The translations under genes and the position numbers were made by a program. A stretch of 64,000 nt of DNA from Antedon bifida (Eukaryota; Echinodermata; Crinoidea; Comatulida; Antedonidae), in assembly GCA_963402885.1 (NCBI GenBank), contig OY727094.1, positions 3,474,501 through 3,538,500 of the forward strand. The letters are read 5' to 3'. The notes below the pieces were generated by a model. It did no database searches. It was given only the letters and a program-made list of their open reading frames with translations, and was not told the origin of the DNA. How positions within the stretch are numbered: position 1 is the first letter of the stretch; every line of letters starts with the position of its first letter. This document shows, in pieces, positions 1-26,232 of this stretch.

Positions 1-247
1 TTTATGATTGTCGGTATTATTACACGTTTATGTCAATAATCTTATTAGAAAGATCATTGTTCAAAATCTACTTGGATGCCCATTATATTATGCAAATGCT
101 TTTCATTACGTTTAATAACTTTTAATGTTTTACTGATTTGTTTGAGTATTATCATGATGTCGACAAAGAGGTGAGTTGTAAGAGAATTAACATGATTTTA
201 AGAGAGTGGTTTGTATATTAATCTGGGATTATGTTTGTGTTTTTCAG
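1..247 (+). other. Intron of rnf43/znrf3 (window starts inside it)
   Basis: This stretch precedes the acceptor at 247 and has no coding match. The upstream exons for the signal peptide and the first part of the protease-associated domain must lie to the left of the window. Confidence 0.7.
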
Positions 248-13764
<13,517 letters not shown>

Positions 13765-13845
13765 AACTCATTTAGAAACTCAGTGTGAACACAGTCTAAA
13801 GCACAACCTGAAACATGAAGAAACTCAGGATGCATACAAGACAGC

Positions 13846-14340
13846 TTCCAGTGTGAACGCACAGGACAGGTTCCAGTGTGAGCACACGGGACAGGTTCCA
13901 GTGTGAACACACGGGACAGGTTCCAGTGTGAGCACACAGGACAGGTTCCAGTGTGAGCACACAGGGCAGGTTCCAGTGTGAGCACACAGGACAGGTTCCA
14001 GTGTGAATGCACAGGACAGGTTCCAGTGTGAGCACACGGGACAGGTTCCAGTGTGAACACACGGGACAGGTTCCAGTGTGAGCACACGGGACAGGTTCCA
14101 GTGTGAGCACACAGGGCAGGTTCCAGTGTGAGCACACAGGACAGGTTCCAGTGTGAATGCACAGGACAGGTTCCAGTGTGAGCACACAGGACAGGTTCCA
14201 GTGTGAGCACACAGGGCAGGTTCCAGTGTGAGCATACAGGACAGCTTCCAGTGTGAGCACACAGGGCAGGTTCCAGTGTGAGCACACAGGACAGGTTCCA
14301 GTGTGAGCACACAGGACAGGTTCCAGTGTAAACACACAAT
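13846..14340. repeat. 25-bp minisatellite, about 20 copies
   Basis: The unit is TTCCAGTGTGAGCACACRGG plus ACAGG, repeated at exact 25-base steps from 13846 to 14321. Copies 2-7 and 8-13 share the same order of variants (agcacacggg, aacacacggg, ... aatgcac), so a 150-bp block of six units was itself duplicated. It starts 82 bases after the likely stop codon, so it probably lies in the 3' UTR of the RING gene. The minus strand has no stop in any frame across it, giving false 170-209 residue frames. Confidence 0.95.
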
Positions 14341-14412
14341 TATGAAAAAACTTAAAAACTCAGTATGAACTCAGGATTTCAAGATTCCATTTACAGTGTG
14401 AAACCATTTTAA

Positions 14413-14491
14413 AATAAAAACATCAAAAATGACAAGAGGCTGATTGTAAAGGTGGAAGGAAGGTTCTGCCACAGTATTCCAACAGAATAAA
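14413..14491 (+). promoter_or_regulatory. Candidate poly(A) signals of rnf43/znrf3
   Basis: AATAAA occurs at 14413-14418 and 14486-14491, the first such hexamers after the stop codon and the minisatellite. AATAAA is common in DNA this AT-rich, so this is only a suggestion. Confidence 0.3.
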
Positions 14492-14586
14492 AAAACATAG
14501 CTTGTTATCATATCATATAATGTCAACAATTGCCTAATAAATAATTAAATAAGGACAAAATTAGAGCATGAAAGATACTTAGATAC

Positions 14587-14694
14587 TAAGCTCTGTGATG
14601 TGCCCATATATGGACATGATGATGTCATATCACTACCATATTTGGGCACATCACATTTTTTTGTAAAATTAGTTTGATAGTGTCGACAGAGTTT
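14587..14694 (-). mobile_element. MITE-like element, copy 3 (left end shortened)
   Basis: TAAGCTCTG runs straight into TGTGCCCATATATGGACATG, so the left inverted repeat is cut. The right end AGTTTGATAGTGTCGACAGAG is intact. It has one CCATATATGG and one CCATATTTGG, and the inside runs opposite to copy 1. Confidence 0.7.
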
Positions 14695-14699
14695 AAAAA

Positions 14700-17440
14700 T
14701 ATATTCAATACTTCAAACTATAGAGGGCGCTAGATGGGTTTTTAAACAATAAATTAAACTTTTCATATGAACTTTTTTTTCTCATGTTCTTAAATGACAT
14801 TGAATTTAAGTTTTAAATTTAAAATTTCTGTAAGAACAATCTTCTTAATTAATTATTAATATTATAGCTAAATCCATCATTCCTATTTTTTTACCTTAAT
14901 ATTTTAAAGAAACTATGCATACTTTCAGTATGTAATGACATTAATGTATTCTCTATCTTTATACAATATTTGGTAGCGCAATATAAAATTCAAAATAAAA
15001 ATTTAGTTAAGAAATAAAAATCATTAAAACAAATTATTATTTAAAAAAAACTTGCCAAACCACACAATATTAAGTTCCAAATTCATTTATATATTATTGT
15101 ATTTAATACGAAACCAGCTGGCTGGTTGCTAGGTAACTGTAAATAATGTTTACTGTATTATAATTGATCTAAAATACTTTTACAGGGTCTACCATTCTTA
15201 ATACAAATTTGTTAATATTATGGTATGTATAAAGAAAAAAGTAATTGAATTAACTATGATTTTAAGATTCCTATTATTATCAGAGTACAGTATAAAATGA
15301 CTGGTGAAAACCTGGGAAAAAAGTGGTGAAAATCTGGGGTAAAACCGGTGAAAACCTGGGGAAAAACCGGTGCAGTGAATATGTTCCTATAATACTAATC
15401 TATTAGTTAATACTGTATTTATTAATATTTAATAACTTTGATATTACACTGTCAATGTTTCTATTCTTCCAAATGTATATTTTAATTTGTACGTTTGGTT
15501 TTATTGAACAAATTCTTATCAGTATTATCATTTAATTTACTTATTTCTAATTAAAAATAATTTATAAAGTTATCAGGAAGTTTTCTGATATCATAAACGA
15601 TATTAAAGCATTGATCAAATGTAAATAATTATATATATATATATATTTAAACTGTTTTTCAGTTTACAGATGAAGTTAAAATTATGTAAATTAAAACTTC
15701 CAATTACAAGATAATATGGCCCCGGTTGAATTACAGAGGGCGGCAAACATATTTTTGTATTTGTGAGGCAATGTTAAAAACATCTGTTGTCTCATACAAA
15801 TGTAAAAATGTAGTAATTTAATTTAAGTTTTTTACTTATAACGCCTGACTTGGTGAAGGTGCAAATGTTATTTATTAAAATGTATAGATGCAACAATAAA
15901 CTATTACTATTACATTATGAATGTTATTTTTTATTTTTGTATGCTAAATAATGTTTCATCATTTTATATTTACTACTACGCGCGCGCCGCTATTACTCTA
16001 AAAAAGTGTTGTTTCTATTTAAATTAAAAAATTATTTAAGTTTTAGAACTATAAGTATAAACGTTTTGGTCGAAGTGCGCCCTCATTAAGCACGTCGCCA
16101 ACTTATAAACCACGGACTTATTACGTATTATTGTTCTGGTAGAACATGCATCTATGGCGGAGCCGGTACAACTCATTATGCGTTATAGTTACGACGTAAT
16201 GGATACCGGTATAAATACGTCGTAAATCAAACCCATGATTGTCCACTGTTGGTAAGCGCACAATTGGATGGTCCGAAGGATGATCCGAACTGTCACTTGT
16301 GATATTGGTCAACTCTTTTGCCTTGCGGCCAAGTTGGATCCGAGCTTTAACGGGCCATCGCTACTAAATAGAAGTTACTCCAAATTTACAGCAGGACGGC
16401 ATATTATCTATGTTCTTTGTTTTGTTCTTCTCTTAGATGTTCAAATTTATTTCCCGCGAGGTTTATTCTGCTTCTCTTCTTCTCAAACCAGTCCATCGAT
16501 TTGTAAAATAGTGCATCATTTCATTAATATAACGGAATAAAATCAAAAATAGTGTCAAAAGAAATTACATTCATGGTGAATAAAGAAATCGTAATGACGA
16601 AAAGAAAAAACGAATATGTAAATGTAACGTTTAATGACGCTTATTATTTGATTAATGACAGCGTTTTTCATCTTATTTCATTAAATATTTCACGCTTACC
16701 CACGTGGTGTACTTGGAGGTGTCGTAAGCTGGTTTCTTATTAAAACTACACAAAGACAATTATTCACCAGCGCGCCATCTGACTAAATTTTCAATTTTGT
16801 AGTTGCTGGCAATTGGCGTGAGACAGCGACTGGTGGGCAATTATCGCATGACGCTATGGTGGAGATTATTTACGGCAGATTTACGAGAAATCGAGTCTAT
16901 AATTTTGCAATTTATGTTACTAAATTATTTATATTGTAATTTTATGTTTAAAATTGTGTCTTTATCAATGCAGTTTTGTAAGAATGTTGTACACTACTAC
17001 TTGTAGGGAATTGTAATCATATACACCGAATTCCAATTTGTGTGTATATTCCATTTTAGCTTTTATCCTCTAGGATACACTGTTTTTTGTCACTGTAATT
17101 ATTATCTTTACATAGGATATGTATTATAATAATTATATAATTTACATTTATTGTATTGAAGGTCCTGTATCTGGCGATCTATATTTAGAGGTGCGCCCTC
17201 TATTGTCATGAATTAGTTAGAGCTAATAATAGAGACTTGCATGTTTCAATCATAGAATTCTTTTTAACGTTATTTAATAATTACCGGTATATTCATGCAT
17301 TCTTTTCACAAAGATAGCCTATTTGTTAAGCACACCTGCCTATTAATTGTTTACAAAATGTATTAATAATATAACTATGCCTATGTCTTGATTTAAATTG
17401 TATTCAATGTTCACCTAACTTGTAAGAGGTGATCATTGAA
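14700..17440. other. Intergenic, no gene seen
   Basis: AT-rich DNA between the two convergent genes. It holds a small 21-22 bp tandem repeat (15299-15376), an (AT)n run near 15633-15648, a CGCGCGC spot near 15980 and a G+C-richer patch at about 16060-16360. Frames of 60-90 codons in 16120-17006 have no recognisable domain. Confidence 0.6.
15299..15376. repeat. Short tandem repeat, 21-22 bp unit
   Basis: GGTGAAAACCTGGGGAAAAAC is repeated about three and a half times with substitutions. Confidence 0.8.
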
Positions 17441-17446
17441 TACATA

Positions 17447-17604
17447 AAAGATCCGTCTACACTATCAAACTTTATGTCACAAACAAAATGTGCCCATATA
17501 TGGACACGATGACATCATATTACTACCATATTTAAGCATATATCACTACCATATTTGGGCAGATCACACTTTTTTTTGTCAAGCTAGGTGTAGACAGAGC
17601 TTTA
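17447..17604 (-). mobile_element. MITE-like element, copy 4
   Basis: CCGTCTACACTATCAAACTTT at the left pairs with GGTGTAGACAGAGCTTTA at the right. The inside has GCCCATATATGGACAC and two ATATCACTACCATATTT units, one giving CCATATTTGG. The right repeat has lost the TTTGATA part. Confidence 0.75.
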
Positions 17605-18535
17605 TACAAACTGTAAAACGAATAATAATGTTCAACTCATGGTAGGCCTATATTAATACATTTTAAGCAGAATGAACATAACAAAATGTTTTAAAAAGCT
17701 TTAAACTAATGAGTTACAGTTTGTCAGCTTACGAATTATTTATATTTGTATCGATGTAGCGATTATTAATTCATAATTCGTTCTACCATTAATAAAACAT
17801 TAGGCTAGGCCTACACTAAAAGAAGGTAGTAGGCTTAGGCCTAAATAAGCGTCTGAATATAGTAGACTAATACAGGAGGTCTACACTCTAGTTCATACGT
17901 ACCTTAACCACCTATCTCCATACTCAATAGAGTAGAAATCCACTTGTTTAAACTTTATTCGTTTTATGTACATTTCTGATATAAATTGGCCTATTAAATA
18001 TAGGCCTAGTATAATCATTACAAATAATTAATATACAGTGAAATATAATATGTATATAGTTATAATTAGGTTCATATTAATATATTGTTAACTAAATAAT
18101 ATTAGACTAAGAATTAGATATTAATTCGTGAAGTTCTTTTAAAAGTTAAACCTAAAATTTCGTTTAGAAAAATAGGCCTTGATACCAATTAATATTTAAT
18201 ATACTAATAATAATTACTGATAATAAATAATTATTGATAATAGGCCTAAGGAAATATTTTATAATTAGGTTTATATTAATATATCAATAACTATTAAGAT
18301 AAGTATGTTTCTTTTAAAAATTCGTTTTAAATCGTTTGTTTTTATCATCAGAGTTTAGGAATTACCGTCGCTAATTGCTAACAACAAAATTACTGATATC
18401 ATGCAGAAAAACAATAACAATTACAAAATAAGGGAATTAAAATTGTTATGAAAATAGGAAGTAGATTATCCTCCTAGAATAAATAAATGTTATGGTTTTT
18501 AAGATTACAATCTTTTCTCCGATATTATCTTGAAA
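17605..18535. other. Intergenic, AT-rich, TAGGCCTA-dense
   Basis: Five TAGGCCTA octamers lie within about 600 bases. A diverged duplication is marked by TATAATTAGGTTCATATTAA near 18060 and its relative near 18262. No gene was seen. Confidence 0.6.
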
Positions 18536-18750
18536 CGGTCGCCGCGGTTTGGACGCGGTCGTATTTTGGACGCGGTGTCATTGTGGACGCGGACGCGCTT
18601 TGAATGCGGGACGCGTTTTAAACACATTTATTTTCTTGAATTTACCATTGTACCATTGCTTGCTTTCTTTACTATTTTGCATACAAAATGTCATGAATTA
18701 TTGTAATTATGTCCAATATTTTTATTTCTCGGTTGCAATTGATTTACAAC
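18536..18750 (+). repeat. Dispersed element with GGACGC-rich head, copy 1
   Basis: It begins with degenerate units of GGTCGTATTTTGGACGC (to about 18616). It continues as unique sequence from TTTATTTTCTTGAA to TCTCGGTTGCAATTGAT, which matches 20831-20980 along its length. The head is strikingly CpG-rich for its surroundings. Confidence 0.75.
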
Positions 18751-20640
18751 AAGTAACCTTTGACACACATGTACGACGAAATGAGTTCTGTCGGTCCTGC
18801 CTGCCCACGAATCGGCTCCCTTTGATATCACCTGCAGTACAAAGTGTTTAAAAAGCGAAAGAAATCGCTACACAAAAATCATCTCGCTTGAGTGGAACAA
18901 AAACGCGCCGACGCGATATGTTATCGGCTGAATATGGATTTGCAAACTTCACTTTTGTTCTCTTTCAGTTAATCTGGATTCATCCAAAAATAAATAAATT
19001 TACACTGAGAAAAGTAACCACCATATCTCACGTACATGAAACTAAATACTAATTCGTTACAAAATGTGTTTAATTAACAATATTTATTTCATTATTTTTA
19101 CATGAACACCTGATACAATATTTGTAAATTCGAAAATGATTTGAATTTTCACCGTAAATTTGTAACGCGTAATACGTCATCATATTCGTTTTATTTTTTT
19201 TTAACGCGTTTCTTACAATTTACAGTACTTCATTTTTATACTTCTACTAATTATAGCATGTACAGTTGATTCACTTTTTCCTTTTTGTTTTGCGCTTGGA
19301 AATCCCTCAATAAACCAAACAAAATATGAACAATTTAAATTGTCAGCTATATTCGACCTTTGACCTTTAACCCTGTATACAATTTCAGCCTATATTTCTT
19401 ATAATAATCAAACATGCTTTATCTATTCCTAATGTAGATTCATCGAGAATTAAGAGTGAAATTTATGATAATTAACCTATCTGTTATAATAGCATAACGC
19501 ACATCCATAATGTTGCTGTCATTACCGAGGCTTCGTCACAAGACATTACTTAATAGGTTATTTATAAACTATCAAGATGCAATTATATTAAACAGGGAAA
19601 AGACGTCTTAAATAAATCGAAAGCCAACCCAGTAAGCATGTTAATTTGCTATTTTAGTTGTCAATATAGGCAAAACGTGTGTGATATAGTAGCAATTATT
19701 ACAACGGGTTAGTGCCTTTCATCATCATTGAAAACACCAAACATAAGCAATGTTACACTTGAAACAAAACCAGGTAAAACGATATACCAGATAACGTGAG
19801 AACTATGCGTTGTTTATCTCAGCCATCTTAACAATAATATGAGAAGATCAATTAGAATACAGGGAGAATGTGTTAGAACTTCTTTGCATGCTTGACACAA
19901 GTAACTGACGACCTAATAGAGCAAAAACGTATCAATTATTTTCCGCTTTTTTGCTTCTTGTCTCAAACGTGTAAAATGTAAGAACAGCTTTCAACTTGAC
20001 TGCGTCACGCGTCTATATACGCAACTAACTATATACGCAACTAACTATTATATACGCAACTAAAAGCTAACTAACTTTATGTGCTACCTATACCAAATTT
20101 ATAACTATGGGCGGCCGTTAAGGCCAGTATAGAACAATGTATAAGTATATGCAGAAAAAACACAATACTGGTCGGATTGTAATCCATGCCTACAAGTGTA
20201 AACTAAATTATGATTTCATTTCTGTTTAAAATGTTATTATAGATATATATTTACTATAGATAATAATCATCGTTTATATAGTAGATTTGCAGTCTATAAT
20301 GTCCTATCTATTTTTATTTATTGTTTTAATGACCACATTTTAATATGTGGTGATCAGCTCGCATCCCGTCCTGTCCGGTTTTATCGGAACTAGTATGTGT
20401 TTAATGTAGTTTTAGTAATACCAATAACCTTGGAGTTAGTTATTGACTTGGATACGAATCATAATGTGTAAGACGTGACATGTTCGTTTTCTATGTAGTC
20501 CAACATTAACGATTATCACCATATTTGGTATAGTGGTACGCGCAAAATAGAATACGTCAAAATAAGACAACAACACAACACATTATTATATTATTTACAT
20601 AATATAACACTTGAGTTTAAATAAATATATATTTTATTGT
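18751..20640. other. Intergenic, no gene seen
   Basis: AT-rich unique-looking DNA; the only structured feature I see is the short tandem repeat at 20013-20075. Confidence 0.55.
20013..20075. repeat. Short tandem repeat ATATACGCAACTAACT
   Basis: Three to four copies of ATATACGCAACTAACT with small length changes. Confidence 0.8.
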
Positions 20641-21090
20641 ATTTTATTATTATTTATTTTATTTATATGAATATAAATAACTGAATAATTGTATGTTATA
20701 TGCGATGCAGGTGGTATGCCGTACGATTCTTGAAATGGTCGTATTTTGGACGCGGTCGTATTTTGGACGCGGTCGTATTTTGGACGCGAACGTATTTTGG
20801 ACGCGAACGTATTTTGGACGCGGACGCGCTTTAAACCCATTTCTTTTCTTGAAATTACCGTTGTACCATCGCTTGCTTTCTTTACTTTAATTTTAATTTT
20901 GCATACAAAATGTCATACAATGCTATTAAGTTGTAATAATATTCAATATTTTTATTTCTCGGTTCCAATTGATTCACAACGACTACGCATTAAATGTTAT
21001 TATTTTATTATTTATTTTATGTGAATATAAGTAACTTATATAATTGCATGTAATACGCAATGCAGGTGGTATAATGCCGTACGATTCCTT
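20641..21090. repeat. GGACGC element copy 2 flanked by about 90-bp direct repeats
   Basis: The sequence at 20641-20731 (ending GCAGGTGGTATGCCGTACGA) recurs at 20999-21090 (GCAGGTGGTATAATGCCGTA). Between them lies the same element as at 18536-18750, here with five clean 17-bp units GGTCGTATTTTGGACGC at 20737-20831. The direct repeats could be terminal repeats of one element or a segmental duplication. No coding sequence is inside. Confidence 0.75.
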
Positions 21091-23280
21091 CTAAGCCCCT
21101 TATGATGATCAGTACAGAAGGCCTACATTCGACAACAACCGTCGCCACAGCGCATCACGGATGAAGAGTCGCATTGAGACAAAATTGGCGTCTTTTCAGT
21201 CTCAAATTACAGTATAAATTTCGTCACTAAAGCATGGTGTCTAAGTTGTCACCTACCAGCGAAGAAACCTTTAATAGTTCCGCTAGACATTTTGAAAGCA
21301 TCCAACCTTGATCAAGAAACCATCATGCCTCAGTTTATTAATATAATAACCGAATAAATTTATACTTTAAAAGTGACAAATTTCAAACATATGTTCATTT
21401 TTAGTTAACATGGGTAAAGCAATATGAAATAGGATTAAATTGGTTATTGTTCATTTATTTTAGAGAACTATAATGCGCTTTTCATTTTGAACAATATCAA
21501 AGTTTGTTTTCGGACAATAATTTCCACTAAAAACAAAGCATACTAAATCGCATTCAATATTATATTATTAAATAAATTATTAGTAGATTTTTAACACAAT
21601 TGTAACAATCATATTCGGCGGCTTGGTTAGGTCGTGGCGAGTTCACACTCAGCATCTAACAGTTAGCTTAATATTAAATAGGCTTAACATTTGACTATTA
21701 ATTATTTTACAAAAAAACAATATTTTATAATAGATCTTAAGAATTATTGAAGATATTAATTATATTCGTAAATTAAAAACAATCAGATTAATTGTAGATG
21801 ATAATAACAGTATTTTTAAATAATAGTTATAATATTAATAATCATTGCTATATAATAATTTAAAAATGATTATGTAGCAATTATTATATAAAAATTAATT
21901 TTGTTATTATAATATAATTTATTTTATTTATAATTTTTTTTTCGTCATCGCCGTTGTTAACAACGAGAATTATTATTATTGATATTATACTATTTATGAA
22001 GCTTTATTATAAACGAATAATAGGCCTATACAGAAATAATATTAATAAATTGAAACAGCTATATCAATTAGATCTACACTGTTCGGTGCGCCGCGTTCTT
22101 CTTAGGCCTAAGTCGTTTTATCTTTAAGTCGGTTGTTTTTTCTGTCTTAATATTACTAGCATTACTAGCATTGATGTGTTGAGACACAGCATTGGCAAAC
22201 GTACCGCTGATCCGATGCTGTTACATTTCATAGCTTATGTATGTTGTAAATTATTAATTTCTCGCGTTCGTAACTTCTCTTCATCGTAATATTAATGATA
22301 ATCGTGAAGATGAGTCGACCTATTTATGCAGATCTAGCAAACAGCAGATATATTACAATGCTGTGTTTCTAGTATCTATACGGTAGAATTCTTAAATTCT
22401 AAATTCAAAAAAACTCTAAGAATTATAAATATTTTTGGTATGCTATTTACATTTTTTTATTTATTTTATAATTAATATTATTTGAAGATAAGTTGACCTA
22501 TTTATGCAGATCTCTCAAACAGCAAATATATTATAATTCTAAATTTCTAAATAAAAACAAATCTCAAGAATTATAAATATTCTTGGTATGCAATTTACAA
22601 TTTTTATTTTATAATTAATAATATTAGTCATATAGGCCTATATTAATTATTATCATTAGGTGATCCACACATACAATGTATGCATCTATCATCATTACAT
22701 CATTATTATTGTGTATGAATTAATTTATTATATTTTTATTATTAAAAGATATACAATAAAATTATTATTATTATTGTTGTTTGATAGGCCTATACAAATA
22801 TTGTTATTGCTGAACAGAGGGCCTATTTACTAACTACTTAATTATAAATATACATTATAATTAAGACCTACCGGTATAATATTAGTTTTTTATTTATAAT
22901 AATATTTTATTGTATGGATGTAAGGTGTTGATATTTTAATATATAGTTTATGTCTATCATTATTGATTCTATCTAATTCATAGACATATTATTATATGTG
23001 AATTATTACTTGTTATGTCTGCAGCTTCTCATTTCCCACTATATCTTAAATTCGATTTTATATTGTTTAACTATTAAAAATAATACATTGATATATTATA
23101 ATGAATTTATATGGAGTAAGAACAAAACTTCGTCGATTGTATATACTTACGCTCAGGTTATAATACTTAGGCCTATGATGCCTGGCTCCGTACGCTAGCT
23201 CTGTTGGTGCGGACAGGCTGGCTTAGCATGTATTATTAGAAAAGTACAGTATTATTAGCCTACAATAGTCATGTTCATTT
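21091..23280. other. Intergenic, very AT-rich
   Basis: Long ATT/AAT-rich stretches, several TAGGCCTA octamers and a 177-bp duplication at 22308-22625. No gene was recognised. Confidence 0.6.
22308..22625. repeat. Tandem duplication, 177-bp period
   Basis: GACCTATTTATGCAGATCT occurs at 22317 and 22494, followed in both copies by AAACAGCARATATATTA, AGAATTATAAATATT and TTGGTATGC. Confidence 0.85.
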
Positions 23281-23289
23281 TGAAACTAT

Positions 23290-25310
23290 AATATGACATG
23301 GTACAAGGATTTTTTAAAGAAAAATGGCAAAATGTTGATCTTTTTATTTTTTGACATAACTGGTTACGCTTAAATAATTTCACATGCGCAGACGCGCATA
23401 ATTTCGAAAGAAACAGTGTACTATAGTACAGGGATTTTTTTTAAAATAACCAAATTTCGAACCTTTTATTTTTTGACAAAACTGGTTTCTATGGCACTAA
23501 GATGATGACAACGCACTATATGATCATAATATAGCAATATTATCGCATAATTATTCAATTAAAAAAACTTGATATTTTGACCATTTTTCGAAAAAATCCC
23601 TGTACTATTGTACAGGGATTTTTTTTTAAATGGCCAAATTTCGAACCTTTTATTTTTTGACAAAACTGGTTTCTATGGCACTAAGATGATGATAACGCAC
23701 TATATGATCATATATAGCAATATTATCGCATAATAATTGAATTTTAAAAACATGATATTTTGGCCATTTTTCGAAAAAATCCCTATACTATAGTACAGGG
23801 ATTTTTTCAAAAATGGCCAAATTTCGAACCTTTTATTTTTTGACAAAACTGGTTTCTATGGCACTAAGATGATGATAACGCACTATATGATCATATATAG
23901 CAATATTATCGCATAATAATTGAATTTTAAAAACATGATATTTTGGCCATTTTTCGAAAAAAAATCCCTATACTATAGTACAGGGATTTTTTCAAAAATG
24001 GCCAAATTTCGAACCTTTTTTTTGTGACAAAACTGGTTTCTATGGCACTATAAGATTATGATAACGCAATATATGCGCATATATAGCAATATTATCGCAT
24101 AATAATTGAATTTTAAAAACTTGATATTTTGGCCATTTTTCGAAAAAATCCCTGTACTATAGTACAGGGATTTTTTCAAAAATGACCAAATTTCGAACCT
24201 TTTTTTTGTTGACAAAACTGGTTTCTATGGCACTAAGATGATGATAACGCACTATATGATCATAAATAGCAATATTATCGCATAATAATTCAATTAAAAA
24301 AACTTGATATTTTGACCATTTTTCGAAAAAATCCCTGTACTATAGTACAGGGATTTTTTCAAAAATGGCCAAATTTCGAACCTTTTATTTTTTGACAAAA
24401 CTGGTTTCTATGGCACTAAGATGATGATAACGCACTATATGATCATATATAGCAATATTATCGCATAATAATTGAATTTTAAAAACATGATATTTTGGTC
24501 ATTTTTCGAAAAAATCCCTATAGCCTACTATAGTACAGGGATTTTTTCAAAAATGGCCAAATTTCGAACCTTTTTTTTTTGACAAAACTGGTTTCTATGG
24601 CACTATAAGATGATGATAACGCAATATATGCGCATATATAGCAATATTATCGCATAATAATTGAATTTTAAAAACTTGATATTTTGGCCATTTTTCGAAA
24701 AAATCCCTGTACTATAGTACAGGGATTTGTTCAAAAATGACCAAATTTCGAACCTTTTTTTTGTTGACAAAACTGGTTTATATGGCACTAAGATGATGAT
24801 AACGCACTATATGATCATAAATAGCAATATTATCGCATAATAATTCAATTAAAAAAACTTGATATTTTGACCATTTTTCGAAAAAATCCCTGTACTATAG
24901 TACAGGGATTTTTTCAAAAATGGCCAAATTTCGAACCTTTTATTTTTTGACAAAACTGTTTTCTATGGCACTATAAGATGATGCTAACGCACTATATGAT
25001 CATATATAGCAATATTATCGCATAATAATTGAATTTTAAAAACATGATATTTTGGCCATTTTTCGAAAAAATCCCTATACTATTATAGTACAGGGATTTT
25101 TTCAAAAATGGCCAAATTTCGAACCTTTTATTTTTTGACAAAACTGGTTTCTATGACACTATAAGATGATGCTAACGCACTATATCATAATATATAGCAA
25201 TATTATCGCATAATAATTGAATTTTAAAAACTTGATATTTTGACCATAAAGACATGCGCAGACGCACATAATGTGTTTTGCGCATGTAACCCCAATATAA
25301 TTATATTTTG
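23290..25310. repeat. 185-bp satellite with palindromic core, about ten units
   Basis: The core AATCCCTGTACTATAGTACA plus GGGATT is a palindrome whose GTACAGGGA arm recurs at 23426, 23610, 23793, 23978, 24162, 24345, 24533, 24717, 24900 and 25088. Steps are 183-188 bases. Between cores each unit reads CCAAATTTCGAACC, GACAAAACTGGTTTCTATGG, ATAACGCACTATATGATC and TTTTTCGAAAAA. Three sub-types (TTCAATTAAA; TTGAATTTT with ACATG; GCGCATATATAGC with ACTTG) recur in the order a b c. Worn units bearing CATGCGCAGACG border both ends (23384 and 25253). Confidence 0.95.
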
Positions 25311-26230
25311 AAAAGTCGGTATTTTGTCAATTTTTAAAAAATAATCCCTGTTTACATAACTTGTTGCTATGTCATCTTAAAATAATAAATGAAACGTAAT
25401 TAATTTTCATTTTTTATTTAATTAACTTCCAGATTATTCATACCAAGGTATACATACTGGAATACAAATAACGTAACACAAAACTTCTTTTACAAAACCT
25501 CTTATGTCAAATTGCACGTTTTATATATCACTGTACATTCATTAAATAATCACCATTCTTTTAATTTAAATAAATCAACGGGAATAATTTACATTAGTAA
25601 AGCTCTGTCTACACTATCAAACTAGTTTGACAAAAAAAGTGTGATGTGCCTAAATATGGTAGTGATATGCCCAAATATGGTAGTGATATGCTCAAATATG
25701 GTACCGGTAGTGATATGACATCATCATGTCCATTTTTTTGTCACATAAAATTTGATAGTGTAGACAGAGCTTTAGTTAACGAAAGAAAACAGCAGTAGGG
25801 TAACTCTAGGATACGACCGCGCGCGCATGTCTTTTGCTCAGTCGTCGCAATTTACGGAATGACTGAACATTTCATCACGCAGTTGGCGTCATCCTACCGT
25901 TCTGGTTCGCAAACTCATTGTCTTTTACCACCGCCAAGCCTAGTAATATTATGTCCACTTGCTTCCCAATATAGTTAATATTGAATAAAATTAAAACTAA
26001 GTCTTATTCTAAAAAAGTATTTTTTAGAGTTTTCCAATTAATATTTCCCAGTTTGGCAAATTACTGCAAACATGCTGTATATTTGGGAAACGTACAAATA
26101 GTGTTATATATTTCTAATTATAGCTTTAATTTCGTGGACAATACAACCCCCAAACAATCCCTCATTATTAGGTATAGCACCCTTGAATACAACTGCGACG
26201 TGTTCTTTTCGTACTGATCAACTATCCTCG
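25311..26230. other. Intergenic between satellite and the T-box 3' end
   Basis: AT-rich DNA with MITE copy 5. The 78-codon frame at 25981-26217 has no recognised domain. Confidence 0.55.
25598..25774 (+). mobile_element. MITE-like element, copy 5 (best preserved)
   Basis: TAAAGCTCTGTCTACACTAT at the left and ATAGTGTAGACAGAGCTTTA at the right are perfectly inverse. The inside has three units of the form TATGGTAGTGATATGC, one with CCAAATATGG, then ATGACATCATCATGTCCAT. Length is 177 bases. Confidence 0.85.
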
Positions 26231-26232
26231 GC

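Noticed and set aside
23290-25310. Regular palindromic repeats considered as a CRISPR array
   Set aside because: The units are 185 bases and similar along their full length, with no unique spacers, and the genome is a eukaryote's.
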